Of a stretch of 40,587 bases of DNA, positions 19,151 through 25,765 are shown piece by piece. This stretch comes from Rhynchopus sp. YZ270_cl-10 (taxonomy: Eukaryota > Euglenozoa > Diplonemea > Diplonemida > Diplonemidae), in the NCBI GenBank assembly GCA_964035575.1, contig OZ037843.1, forward strand, positions 1,765,001 through 1,805,587, in the 5' to 3' direction. The translations under genes and the position numbers were made by a program. The notes beneath the pieces were generated by a model. It saw nothing but the letters and a program-made list of their open reading frames with translations. It did no database searches and was not told the origin of the DNA. Within the stretch, counting starts at the first letter, position 1. The number at the start of each line of letters is the position of its first letter.

Positions 19151-19267
19151 AACCAACGATTTCTAAAGCTACAGTTTCTGTACTTCATTGGTATGGAAGC
19201 ATGAAGATAAAATTCTTCTCACACAACTTTGTCAAAACATGGCCAGTTTCGAAAGAGACTGGCCTTT
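19151..19267 (+). ncRNA. Spliced-leader RNA, copy 1
   Basis: The 40-nt exon (19151-19190) begins AACCAACGATTTCTAAAGC and ends TTTCTGTACTTCATTG, matching diplonemid/kinetoplastid leaders. The splice donor GTATGG follows. The intron part has an Sm-like AACTTTGTC (19225-19233) and a perfect 10-bp hairpin, GGCCAGTTTC-GAAA-GAGACTGGCC, ended by six Ts. The RNA donates its capped exon to the 5' end of nuclear mRNAs by trans-splicing. The flank GTTGTAGAGAAAAAAGGC immediately upstream and the class 1 element at -50 are shared with the other copies. Confidence 0.95.
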
Positions 19268-19538
19268 TTTACGTTAGCATCACCTTCTGCAAACCCCAAA
19301 AAACACACATGATTCCCATCACACACAAGTGCTTGCTGCAACCCATTTGTATATTGCCTGCAAAACCATGTGTGCAACCATTTGTGGCACTGGTACCACA
19401 TATACCCCTTCAGAAACCACTGTTGACTCTTATGAATATACTTGTGTAAGCCTCTCACCTAAGCATATTCTGTGCAGACCCTTCCCAGTGACCAATAGGT
19501 TAGGTACGAAAAAGCGACCATATTTAGGACACTGGAAG

Positions 19539-19550
19539 AAGGCTTACCAG
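19539..19550 (+). promoter_or_regulatory. Class 1 upstream element, SL copy 2
   Basis: AAGGCTTACCAG beginning exactly 50 bases before the exon; a variant of CATGCTTCCCAG. Confidence 0.7.
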
Positions 19551-19588
19551 TTCACGTTGGAGCTTAGAACATTGTAGAGAAAAAAGGC

Positions 19589-19703
19589 AACCAACGATTT
19601 CTAAAGCTACAGTTTCTGTACTTCATTGGTATGGAAGCATGAAGATTACTCTTCTCACACAACTTTGTCAAAACATGGCCAGCCTCGAAAGAGACTGGCC
19701 TTT
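19589..19703 (+). ncRNA. Spliced-leader RNA, copy 2
   Basis: Exon 19589-19628, identical to copy 1; donor GTATGG. The intron is slightly shorter than in copy 1. The 3' hairpin has two changed bases on its 5' arm (GGCCAGCCTC), so one pair becomes a C-A mismatch and one stays paired. Six Ts follow. Confidence 0.94.
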
Positions 19704-19970
19704 TTTACGTTAGCACGATTGTCTTTGTGCACAAGAAGCAAACCCAAAAACACACCCAATTCACACCTGACCTAATGCACAAGTGCTTACTGCACCCCAT
19801 TTTTATATCGCCTGCAAAACCATATTTGTGACACTTGTTCCCCTTCAGAAGCCACTGTTGACTCTGTCGAATATCCTTCTGTAGGATCACACTTAAGGAT
19901 ATTTTTATGTAGAACCTTCACAGTGACCGTGTTAGGTACGAAAAAGCAACCGTATTATAGACATTGGCAG

Positions 19971-19982
19971 AAGGCTTCCCAG
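19971..19982 (+). promoter_or_regulatory. Class 1 upstream element, SL copy 3
   Basis: AAGGCTTCCCAG beginning exactly 50 bases before the exon. Confidence 0.7.
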
Positions 19983-20020
19983 AACAAGTGGGTACCTAGA
20001 ACATTGTAGAGAAAAAGGGC

Positions 20021-20135
20021 AACCAACGATTTCTAAAGCTACAGTTTCTGTACTTCATTGGTATGGAAGCATGAAGATTATATTCTTCACACAACTTTGT
20101 CAAAACATGGCCAGTTTCGAAAGAGACTGGCCTTT
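20021..20135 (+). ncRNA. Spliced-leader RNA, copy 3
   Basis: Exon 20021-20060 identical to copy 1; donor GTATGG, Sm-like AACTTTGTC, perfect GAAA-capped 10-bp hairpin and six Ts. It lies 432 bases after copy 2, with related upstream sequence. Confidence 0.95.
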
Positions 20136-20189
20136 TTTACGTTAACATCACCTTGTGCAAACCCCAAAAACACACATGATTCCCATGTT

Positions 20190-20345
20190 CTTCGAATATT
20201 TTGGTGATTAGGATATGTGTAATGCTCAGATTAAATTGTACGACCACGCAATTGACTCAAATGAGCCCAAATATCCCGTATTCCCAAGATTTTTGGACTT
20301 TCGAGCACATTGGGCATCCTTAGGTATGTTTATAAGCCACTCTAC
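20190..20345 (-). repeat. Single reverse satellite unit between SL copies 3 and 4
   Basis: GGATATGTGTAATGCTCAG, TACGACCACGCAATTGACTC and TATTCCCAAGATTTTTG match the reverse of the 172-bp satellite. The satellite unit has entered, or survived within, the SL array spacer. Confidence 0.75.
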
Positions 20346-20389
20346 GGCTATGTTAGAAAAAAAACCCACCATAATAATGATACATATGG

Positions 20390-20401
20390 CATGATTCCCA
20401 G
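20390..20401 (+). promoter_or_regulatory. Class 1 upstream element, SL copy 4
   Basis: CATGATTCCCAG beginning exactly 50 bases before the exon. Confidence 0.72.
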
Positions 20402-20439
20402 AACATGTTGGCACTTAGAACATTGTAGAGAAAAAGGGC

Positions 20440-20554
20440 AACCAACGATTTCTAAAGCTACAGTTTCTGTACTTCATTGGTATGGAAGCATGAAGATTAT
20501 TCTTCTCACACAACTTTGTCAAAACATGGCCAGTTTCGAAAGAGACTGGCCTTT
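20440..20554 (+). ncRNA. Spliced-leader RNA, copy 4
   Basis: Exon 20440-20479 identical to copy 1; donor GTATGG, Sm-like AACTTTGTC, GAAA-capped hairpin and six Ts. Followed 140 bases later by U6 on the same strand. Confidence 0.95.
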
Positions 20555-20639
20555 TTTACGTTAACACGATCGTCTTGTGCACAAGAAGCAAAAAAACCCA
20601 CACAACAACAGCAGAAGTTTAGAACCACATTCAGACCCT

Positions 20640-20671
20640 GACCCAACTCCAACAAGGGGCCCCTGTCTTGT
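20640..20671 (+). promoter_or_regulatory. Class 2 upstream element of U6
   Basis: 32 bp, GACCCAACTCCAAC to CCCTGTCTTGT, ending 24 bases before the inferred U6 start. A TATATA lies between the element and the start (around 20686-20692). Confidence 0.75.
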
Positions 20672-20694
20672 CAACCACCTTGTGCATATATACT

Positions 20695-20798
20695 GGACCC
20701 CAGAAATGGGACATCCGTTAAAATTGGATCGATACAGAGAAGATTAGCATGGTCCCTGCGCAAGGATGACACGCATTAATCGAGAAAGTATCAACTTT
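20695..20798 (+). ncRNA. U6 spliceosomal snRNA
   Basis: The catalytic core is unmistakable: AAATTGGATCGATACAGAGA, GATTAGCATGG and CCTGCGCAAGGATGACACGC. A 5' hairpin (CCCA-GAAA-TGGG) precedes ACATCCGTTAAAATTGG. A nine-T terminator (20796-20804) indicates Pol III. The ACAGAGA box pairs with the 5' splice site during splicing. The 5' end is inferred from the hairpin and from the element spacing common to class 2 genes. Confidence 0.95.
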
Positions 20799-20845
20799 TT
20801 TTTTGTCCCCCGGATCACACGTATTTTTTACACTGGTGTCTTCTT

Positions 20846-20857
20846 CATGCTTCCCAG
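20846..20857 (+). promoter_or_regulatory. Extra class 1 element without a recognised gene
   Basis: CATGCTTCCCAG predicts a start near 20896, but the next SL gene's own upstream region begins soon after and no snRNA can be recognised in between. It may be a remnant of a lost SL copy. Confidence 0.35.
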
Positions 20858-20968
20858 ACCAACACATATGTGCAGACATGCCCATCACCCACAGGTGGCA
20901 AGTGGCAGGCTGCAGTAACCCATTGAAATATTGGTTTCAAAAAACGACCATATGGTTTATGCTACTGG

Positions 20969-20980
20969 CATGCTTCCCTG
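20969..20980 (+). promoter_or_regulatory. Class 1 upstream element, SL copy 5
   Basis: CATGCTTCCCTG beginning exactly 50 bases before the exon. Confidence 0.72.
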
Positions 20981-21018
20981 AGCATATACATGTCGAAAGC
21001 TGTGTAGAGAAAAAGAGC

Positions 21019-21133
21019 AACCAACGATTTCTAAAGCTACAGTTTCTGTACTTCATTGGTATGGAAGCATGAAGATTATTCTTCTCACACCACTTTGTCA
21101 AAACATGGCCAGTTTCGAAAGAGACTGGCCTTT
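21019..21133 (+). ncRNA. Spliced-leader RNA, copy 5
   Basis: Exon 21019-21058 identical to copy 1; donor GTATGG. The Sm-like region reads CACTTTGTC rather than AACTTTGTC. GAAA-capped hairpin and six Ts are intact. Confidence 0.94.
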
Positions 21134-21232
21134 TTTACGTTACCACGCTTGTCTTTGTGTGTCTTTGTGCAAAGCAAAAAAAAAAAGAACACACACAAGA
21201 AGTGGGGATCTTCAAAACCACGTTTTTGACCT

Positions 21233-21264
21233 GACCCACCTCCAACTAGACAACCCTGTCTTGT
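21233..21264 (+). promoter_or_regulatory. Class 2 upstream element of SRP RNA
   Basis: 32 bp, GACCCACCTCCAAC to CCCTGTCTTGT, ending 24 bases before the inferred SRP RNA start. Confidence 0.72.
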
Positions 21265-21287
21265 ATTCCGACAATATGGTATCTATT

Positions 21288-21602
21288 GAGCCGGGATGTG
21301 TTGGCTGCATCCTGAAACCCCTAGCTTCTGGGGGGGCAAGCTTCTCCAGAACTGGGCACTCTTTGAGGTGGACCAAAGGCACCTTCAACTTCTGTGTTGA
21401 TGTGTTGTCCGTGTTAGTCTACTGTCCTGTTTGCGGCCTTGGTGTAAACCAGGGCAACAATCAGAGTGAAATGGGGTGAACCGGGCCAGGCTGGTCTCAC
21501 AGAGCAGCTCATAACTCCTGCAGTGGACAGTTCAAGGATCGCAGCACAGAGCAGAGTGAGGGTGTTTCCAACTCAATGGCTTGAACTGGAGAAGCGTTTC
21601 TT
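21288..21602 (+). ncRNA. Signal recognition particle RNA (7SL)
   Basis: About 310 nt. The 5' Alu domain begins GAGCCGGGATG and contains hairpins GGATG...GCATCC and CCCC-TAGCTTCT-GGGG, matching SRP helices 3 and 4. Helix 5 is closed by GCTTCTCCAG (near 21341) with CTGGAGAAGC near the 3' end, a perfect 10 bp. The S domain reads GGGTGAACCGGGCCAGG, then AGAGCAGCTCATAACTCC and GGATCGC, which aligns in order with the helix 5/6/8 region of metazoan 7SL. T runs terminate it. The RNA scaffolds the particle that targets ribosomes to the endoplasmic reticulum. The usual GGAA tetraloop of helix 8 is not obvious. Confidence 0.85.
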
Positions 21603-21726
21603 TTTTACATTTTTCCATGTGAGCAGAATTGTTTCCACATCACCATGCACATGTGTTGTTGATACACCCCACCACGTTGCCCAGACCATTCCTACCCACA
21701 TTATTCACCACATTATTCAACAGTGA

Positions 21727-21738
21727 CATGCTTACCAG
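21727..21738 (+). promoter_or_regulatory. Class 1 upstream element, SL copy 6
   Basis: CATGCTTACCAG beginning exactly 50 bases before the exon. Confidence 0.7.
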
Positions 21739-21776
21739 TACATGTTGGTGCTCAGAACATTGTAGAGAAAAAAGGC

Positions 21777-21891
21777 AACCAACGATTTCTAAAGCTACAG
21801 TTTCTGTACTTCATTGGTATGGAAGCATGAAGATTACTTCTTCTCACACAACTTTGTCAAACATGGCCAGTTTCGAAAGAGACTGGCCTTT
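21777..21891 (+). ncRNA. Spliced-leader RNA, copy 6
   Basis: Exon 21777-21816 identical to copy 1; donor GTATGG, Sm-like AACTTTGTC, perfect GAAA-capped hairpin and six Ts. The last SL copy in the window, 75 bases before the class 2 element of the next RNA gene. Confidence 0.95.
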
Positions 21892-21966
21892 TTTACGTTA
21901 CCACAAGAAAAATCATCCACACATACAGTTCATGTACAAAGTGTACACAACCATGTGTGTCCCCCT

Positions 21967-21998
21967 GACCCACCTCCAACAAGACAACCCTGTCTTGT
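21967..21998 (+). promoter_or_regulatory. Class 2 upstream element of unknown RNA copy 2
   Basis: 32 bp, GACCCACCTCCAAC to CCCTGTCTTGT, ending 24 bases before the RNA start. Confidence 0.75.
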
Positions 21999-22021
21999 TT
22001 TCCCATACTCTCCATACGTTT

Positions 22022-22348
22022 GGGTGCTAAGTTAGTGTGCTACTTCGAAACCAAACAACTCGTTCAGCAACAGCTAAAACTTGAAAAGACCTTTCTCTAT
22101 CAGAAAATTCTTTACAATTTTTATGATGTGTCCTGCTGTTGGGCCTGATATGGCGCAAGGCGGAACTACTTTCATATGATGTAAATCCCGTACGTTCGTA
22201 CAGAATATTACCCATGATGATTATTCTTACATTAGCGTGTAACACTAATTCTGACTGCGTTCTATTTCACACTTCAAATATTAGAACTGGATGTGGGGCT
22301 GCCAGTTTACTGGTGGTCCCGATCCAGCACACAACGCAAGCACCCTTT
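22022..22348 (+). ncRNA. Unidentified structured RNA, copy 2 (Pol III-like)
   Basis: About 327 nt, homologous along its length to 12416-12745 on the other strand, with many substitutions. The terminal helix GGGTGC/GCACCC and the inner GTGTGC/GCACAC are unchanged, as is the 3' hairpin CTGGAT/ATCCAG (22287-22327). A middle hairpin is GTACG-TT-CGTAC here but GTACA/TGTAC in copy 1, a two-sided change that keeps pairing. A six-T run follows. Transcription by Pol III is inferred from the terminator and the U6-type upstream element. Function unknown. Confidence 0.7.
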
Positions 22349-22627
22349 TTTATATTTTCCCACCCAGCACCCCCTGTGTATGTGTTGTTGCCTAAAAAAG
22401 CATCACCTTTTACAGGCTTCCTTGCAGGGAGTATTCGGTCAAGTGATAGTGATAAAGAATGACAGGGGCGAGTTTTCTCGTGAAATGCTTTGAAGCCTCT
22501 GACATTGAGAGGCTCGCTCCGACCTCTGTTTTTAATAACCCGGAATCACAGCGGTAACCACTGTGTATGTATGGTATGTATGGTATGTTGCCTTTGTGTG
22601 TGTTTGTTTTTGTTTTGTTAAAAAAGA
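22349..22627. other. Spacer between the unknown RNA and U2
   Basis: No gene recognised. It holds a few TGTATGTATGG-type repeats (22562-22590) and the T-rich terminator region of U2 (on the minus strand, 22619-22626). Confidence 0.45.
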
Positions 22628-22815
22628 GGGTATGCCACTCCTGGATGTTGTGCAGCTCCAGGGCAACATGTGTGAACGGACCAGGTTGCCCTGGCGACCC
22701 GTCACCCCAATGAGAAATTGCGTTAATATCATCAGTGCACAAGGCACTGTATCAGATATTAAGCTGATAAGAACAGATAATACACTTGATCTTAGCCAAA
22801 AGGCCGAGAAGGTAT
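22628..22815 (-). ncRNA. U2 spliceosomal snRNA
   Basis: 188 nt, the same length as human U2. The 5' end ATACCTTCTCGGCCTTTTGG and AGATCAAGTGTA are followed by stem IIa (TTATCAGCTTAATATCTGATA), stem IIb (AGTGC-CTTGT-GCACT), an Sm-like CAATTTCTCA, stem III (GTGACGG/CCGTTCAC with CCAGG-GCAA-CCTGG) and stem IV (CCTGGA/TCCAGG around GCTGCACAACA). The branch-site recognition sequence reads GTATTA, where nearly all U2 RNAs have GTAGTA. A T run follows the 3' end. Confidence 0.94.
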
Positions 22816-22854
22816 GACCTCTTTTTAGTCCATACCAAATTCGACACACATGTA

Positions 22855-22866
22855 TAGGGAAGAATG
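22855..22866 (-). promoter_or_regulatory. Class 1 upstream element of U2
   Basis: On the minus strand CATTCTTCCCTA begins 51 bases before the U2 start. Confidence 0.65.
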
Positions 22867-23567
22867 GTGGTGATCAATCTTACTAGGAAACAACAAGGCA
22901 AGCAGATCACACCCATGTCACAGGGAACATGGTGATGATAAATCTTATTAGTAAAAACAAGGCCGCCGAAGCAGCTACACAAATTGCCAATGTGGCAACG
23001 CCGAAGCGGCCCATGGCGGGAATTGGGTAGTTTTCAACCAGCAATCTCTCCACAGCGTCCCTATTTGGTCATTGCTTATGGAATTATCCCGAGCGCAAGA
23101 ATACCTCCTTTTCTCCCAGTCCTGTCACAAAGCTATGTCAACAGGGAAGTGTGTTGGGGTGGTAACATAAAGACACCACGTAAAGCTAACACACCAAAAC
23201 TACCACTACCAATGTGCCTCCCTGTAGACATCTGTGCAGCCGATAGGTGGAACAAACAAGGGCAAGACTGTACTCTACACAGGATCTGTTTTTGAGTGCA
23301 TTCGTGTTGAAGATTGTTTTCTTCGGCACAAGACCAAAGCTGGATGATGACATAGGTTGGGCATGTGCAGCATGAGCACTTGCGATGATTGTCACATACT
23401 TCTTGTATTGTTTTGTCTCTCCCCTGTATGGCGCAGGGAAGAGTACCAGGCACAGCCCTTCCACTTACAGCTTGTTTTTAAGAAAAACCCTAAAAAAGGC
23501 TTCACATGACTTTTTTCACCTTCAAAGACATCTTGATCGATAGTTACCTCACTATCCTCGCTATCAA
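22867..23567. other. Spacer between U2 and U5
   Basis: No gene recognised. Two related 35-base stretches (about 22864-22899 and 22930-22963, TGGTGATGATAAATCTTATTAG-like) suggest a small duplication. Open frames are short and motif-free. Confidence 0.45.
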
Positions 23568-23579
23568 CACGCTTCCACG
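23568..23579 (+). promoter_or_regulatory. Class 1 upstream element of U5
   Basis: CACGCTTCCACG, a variant, beginning 51 bases before the inferred U5 start. Confidence 0.6.
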
Positions 23580-23618
23580 TGTAGCAAAGTGCATACAGCA
23601 ATAGAACAAAACAGAGCC

Positions 23619-23729
23619 ATATCACGGTTCTTGCCCATATCGAACTCATCTTTCGCCTTTTACTAAAGATGACCGTGGGTAAGAGCCACTAAGTGAAAGC
23701 ATAATTTTTGAAGGGGCCTTTGTGTCTCA
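23619..23729 (+). ncRNA. U5 spliceosomal snRNA
   Basis: The invariant loop I appears as CTTTCGCCTTTTACTAAAG. The flanking stem GGTTCTTGCCCA (23626-23637) pairs perfectly with TGGGTAAGAGCC (23676-23687). An Sm site ATAATTTTTGA (23701-23711) is followed by a small 3' hairpin GGGGC-CTTTGT-GTCTC. Loop I aligns exons in the spliceosome, and in euglenozoans U5 serves both cis- and trans-splicing. Confidence 0.93.
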
Positions 23730-23754
23730 TCTGTTTTTAAGTCTTGACAACCAC

Positions 23755-23766
23755 TATGCTTCCCTG
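23755..23766 (+). promoter_or_regulatory. Class 1 upstream element of the U1-like RNA
   Basis: TATGCTTCCCTG, 50 bases before the inferred 5' end at about 23805. Confidence 0.62.
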
Positions 23767-23804
23767 CTGGTGTTGGAGTTTTGCATGTTGTTAAACTCAG
23801 CTAG

Positions 23805-23897
23805 AGGTTACATACCTACTGGTGGCACTAGCTTCGGCTGGCTTGCACAGTGAAATTTTTGACAGCGGCGGTGCTGTGCTTTGCACAAACCCGCCTT
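23805..23897 (+). ncRNA. Short U1-like snRNA
   Basis: Near the 5' end ACATACCT (23810-23817) is the exact reverse complement of AG|GTATGT, the donor of two introns in this window (a third has AC|GTATGT). A single hairpin CTAGC-TTCG-GCTGG follows, then a perfect Sm site AAATTTTTGAC (23853-23863) and a 3' stem GGCGG/CCGCC enclosing TGTGC-TTT-GCACA, ended by five Ts. A U1 with one stem-loop before the Sm site fits the very short U1 of kinetoplastids. The class 1 element sets the start. An alternative is another minor Sm-class RNA; the match to the donor is the main argument for U1. Confidence 0.65.
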
Positions 23898-24180
23898 TTT
23901 AAACAAACAAACCAAAACAAACGTGATCACACAAACCATCATGTTACCCAGTAAACCCAGTAAACCCAGCACACTGGTCTGGAGGGATCGACCACTGAGT
24001 GGTGACCTGTGAGCACACAGGCACCTGCTCCGATGCAGTAGTGCAGCGCACTAAGTGCTGTGCTAAGGACTGGCCAAACTTGTTAAACCTGCTGACCCAC
24101 AAACCGGTTTTCACAACCGAAGCAAAAACAAGCTCAGAAATAAAAAGCTCTTCAAAGGTTTTCGAACCTGACTCAGTATT
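23898..24180. other. Spacer upstream of 5S copy 3
   Basis: No gene recognised. It contains a short direct repeat AACCCAGTAAACCCAGT (23945-23965). The last ten bases, ACTCAGTATT, are identical to the flank of 5S copy 1 and may be part of the 5S promoter. Confidence 0.45.
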
Positions 24181-24299
24181 GGATTCGGCCATACTCTGGT
24201 GAATACACCTCATCCCGCCTGATTTGAGAAGTTAAGCACCAGCAGGCCTGGATAGTACTGGCGTGGGTGACCAGCTGGGAAGTCCGGGTGCTTGAATCC
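24181..24299 (+). rRNA. 5S rRNA, copy 3
   Basis: 119 nt, identical to copy 2 on the other strand; intact internal control region, paired ends and a TTTTT terminator at 24300-24304. The class 2 element begins 51 bases downstream, as after copy 2. Confidence 0.97.
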
Positions 24300-24349
24300 T
24301 TTTTGCTTTTCTTCCGTGTTGGTGTGTGGTTTTAGGACATCCAGACCCT

Positions 24350-24381
24350 GACCCACCTCCAACAAGACAACCCTGTCTTGT
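24350..24381 (+). promoter_or_regulatory. Fifth class 2 element, downstream RNA unidentified
   Basis: 32 bp, GACCCACCTCCAAC to CCCTGTCTTGT, the same position after 5S as at copy 2. It predicts a transcript starting near 24405. Confidence 0.6.
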
Positions 24382-24404
24382 ATCCCTGTGTTTGTTGCAC
24401 TATC

Positions 24405-24780
24405 CAGAGAGCAGAAATGAGGGGAGACTACACCACCGACGGTGCTTCAGCCTACAGGAGCATGCTGGAATGTGAATGCTGCATGACAGCATTCACAATT
24501 TCACCTTTGGTGAGATGGAGATGAGCGCAAAGGTGCAAAAATGCACAACAAAAACTGAGGAAGAGGCATCCATACTCCCCAGAAGGGACGTGCGCACCTG
24601 CAGCCAAAAATTCTCCTGTGCTTAATATCATGCGCGCTGGGGATGCCGAAATAGCTAAACTGTTGCAAGAAGTGGGACTAATTCCCAGGCAGTTGCCCTG
24701 TACAACATGCAAGTCCACAATGCCAGAAACACTGTACTGGACACCAAGATACTCCAAGAAGATCGCAAACTGGCCTTATT
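24405..24780 (+). ncRNA. Predicted class 2 transcript, identity unknown
   Basis: Predicted only from the upstream element. The following sequence can form TGAATGCTG/CAGCATTCA (24472-24494) and TTTCACC-TTT-GGTGAGA, and contains ATGAG and CTGA motifs reminiscent of box C/D. The first T4 run is at about 24776. It is not homologous to the unknown RNA at 22.0 kb. U3 snoRNA is a possibility that I cannot support. Confidence 0.3.
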
Positions 24781-24884
24781 TTAGGTGAAATGACCTAATG
24801 CAGAGTGCAGCGGAACAGGGGAGACAAATAAAGTTTCCTGTACCATGCAACACCCAAGACACTTTTGCACAAGTGAAGCAAAAA

Positions 24885-24990
24885 CAAACCCGCAAACCCG
24901 CAAACCCGCAAACCCGCAAACCCGTAAACCCGCAAACCCGCAAACCCGCAAACCCGCAAACCCGCAAACCCGCAAACCCGCAAACCCGCA
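24885..24990. repeat. 8-bp satellite array 1
   Basis: About 13 copies of CAAACCCG, one with GTAAACCC, directly left of the first duplicated zinc-finger gene region. The G-rich strand is the minus strand. Confidence 0.95.
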
Positions 24991-25129
24991 CAAGAAGAAA
25001 GCTCGCTAAAATGTAGGAGGCTGGTGTGGTTGTGAACAGAACTTATTTTTTATTGTCTGAAGGTTTTGCATTTTTACAAATGTGAATGCCGAAAAAATTG
25101 AATAGAAAAATGAATTAAACTTGGCTCAC

Positions 25130-25150
25130 CCCTCATTTCTCTTTTCATAG
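25130..25150 (+). other. Putative SL trans-splice acceptor, small zinc-finger gene 1
   Basis: The pyrimidine tract CCCCTCATTTCTCTTTTCATAG ends in AG at 25149-25150, 50 bases before the ATG, as expected for SL addition in a euglenozoan. Confidence 0.5.
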
Positions 25151-25200
25151 CACTTTTGTACTCACACACCAAAAACAGGTGAACTATTTCTCAAAAAACT

Positions 25201-25765
25201 ATGAACACCATGAAGATTAAGCGGAAGCCAGTGCCCTTTGTGCAGAAGAAAGATGCACCAAGCATGTTGGCGGTGTTCAATGTGCAGGATCAAGCTCCTC
25301 ATGAGAATGAGGAATTGCCACCAATTCCAGTGTGCTCCCAGAAGAAGGAGACAGTACTAACGAAGGTACAGGAGCAAGGCGTTAAAACAGAGGAGCAAAC
25401 TCAGAAGGACTCTGTGCTTCCGTCAGAACAGGCCGCAGCATTGGAAATTCCTGTTTCTGCAGAAAGCTTTTCCTCAGTGACTGAAGAGCTGAAAGAGGTG
25501 AAACAGACTGTCTCAGATCTCAAGAAACAGCTGAACGAAGTGTTCCTTCTGTGTCAGGACATGAAAAAGGTATGTATCAACTTTTCAAGTATCACTTTCA
25601 ACAACTCAAACTCAACAGGAGCTAGACAGAAAGAGAAAGCGCGAAGCAGCAGAAGACGAAAAAATAGCAAAGACGTGTTATGCTCACGAATGCTCTAGTA
25701 CTTGGAGGGGAAGGGAATTTCAACACAAAGGTGCTCTTTTCCAGCACAATAAAGCACATCATTAG
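25201..25765 (+). CDS. Small zinc-finger protein with 49-nt intron, copy 1
   Basis: Exons 25201-25569 and 25619-25765; intron GTATGT...CAACAG of 49 nt. Splicing yields 171 residues. It replaces an unspliced tail with a basic stretch (DRKRKRE) and a finger C143-x4-C148-x17-H166-x3-H170 near the end, which argues strongly for the intron. Residues 93-123 (VTEELKEVKQTVSDLKKQL) look like a coiled coil. The product may be a DNA-binding, self-associating nuclear protein; function unknown. The second copy at 28375 differs at a handful of residues, and its intron holds an in-frame stop, so it too needs splicing. Both copies are intact next to the 8-bp arrays, so a role in the array or in a mobile module is possible but unproven. 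Confidence 0.78.

Noticed and set aside
20896-20970. U4-like phrase (AGTGGCAGGCTGCAG) after the extra class 1 element
   Set aside because: Only about 70 bases before the next SL promoter, no pairing to U6 and no Sm site. Resemblance judged coincidental.
22022-22348. Unknown RNA as SRP RNA
   Set aside because: It lacks the Alu-domain hairpins and helix 8 signatures, which are found instead at 21288-21602.
23795-23897. A second type of spliced-leader RNA with donor AG|GTTACA
   Set aside because: No leader-like exon precedes it, the donor is poor, and the sequence ACATACCT fits U1 pairing much better.
24405-24560. U4 snRNA after the fifth class 2 element
   Set aside because: No complement to U6 CCTGCGCAAGGAT or GATTAGCAT, and no K-turn stem-loop.
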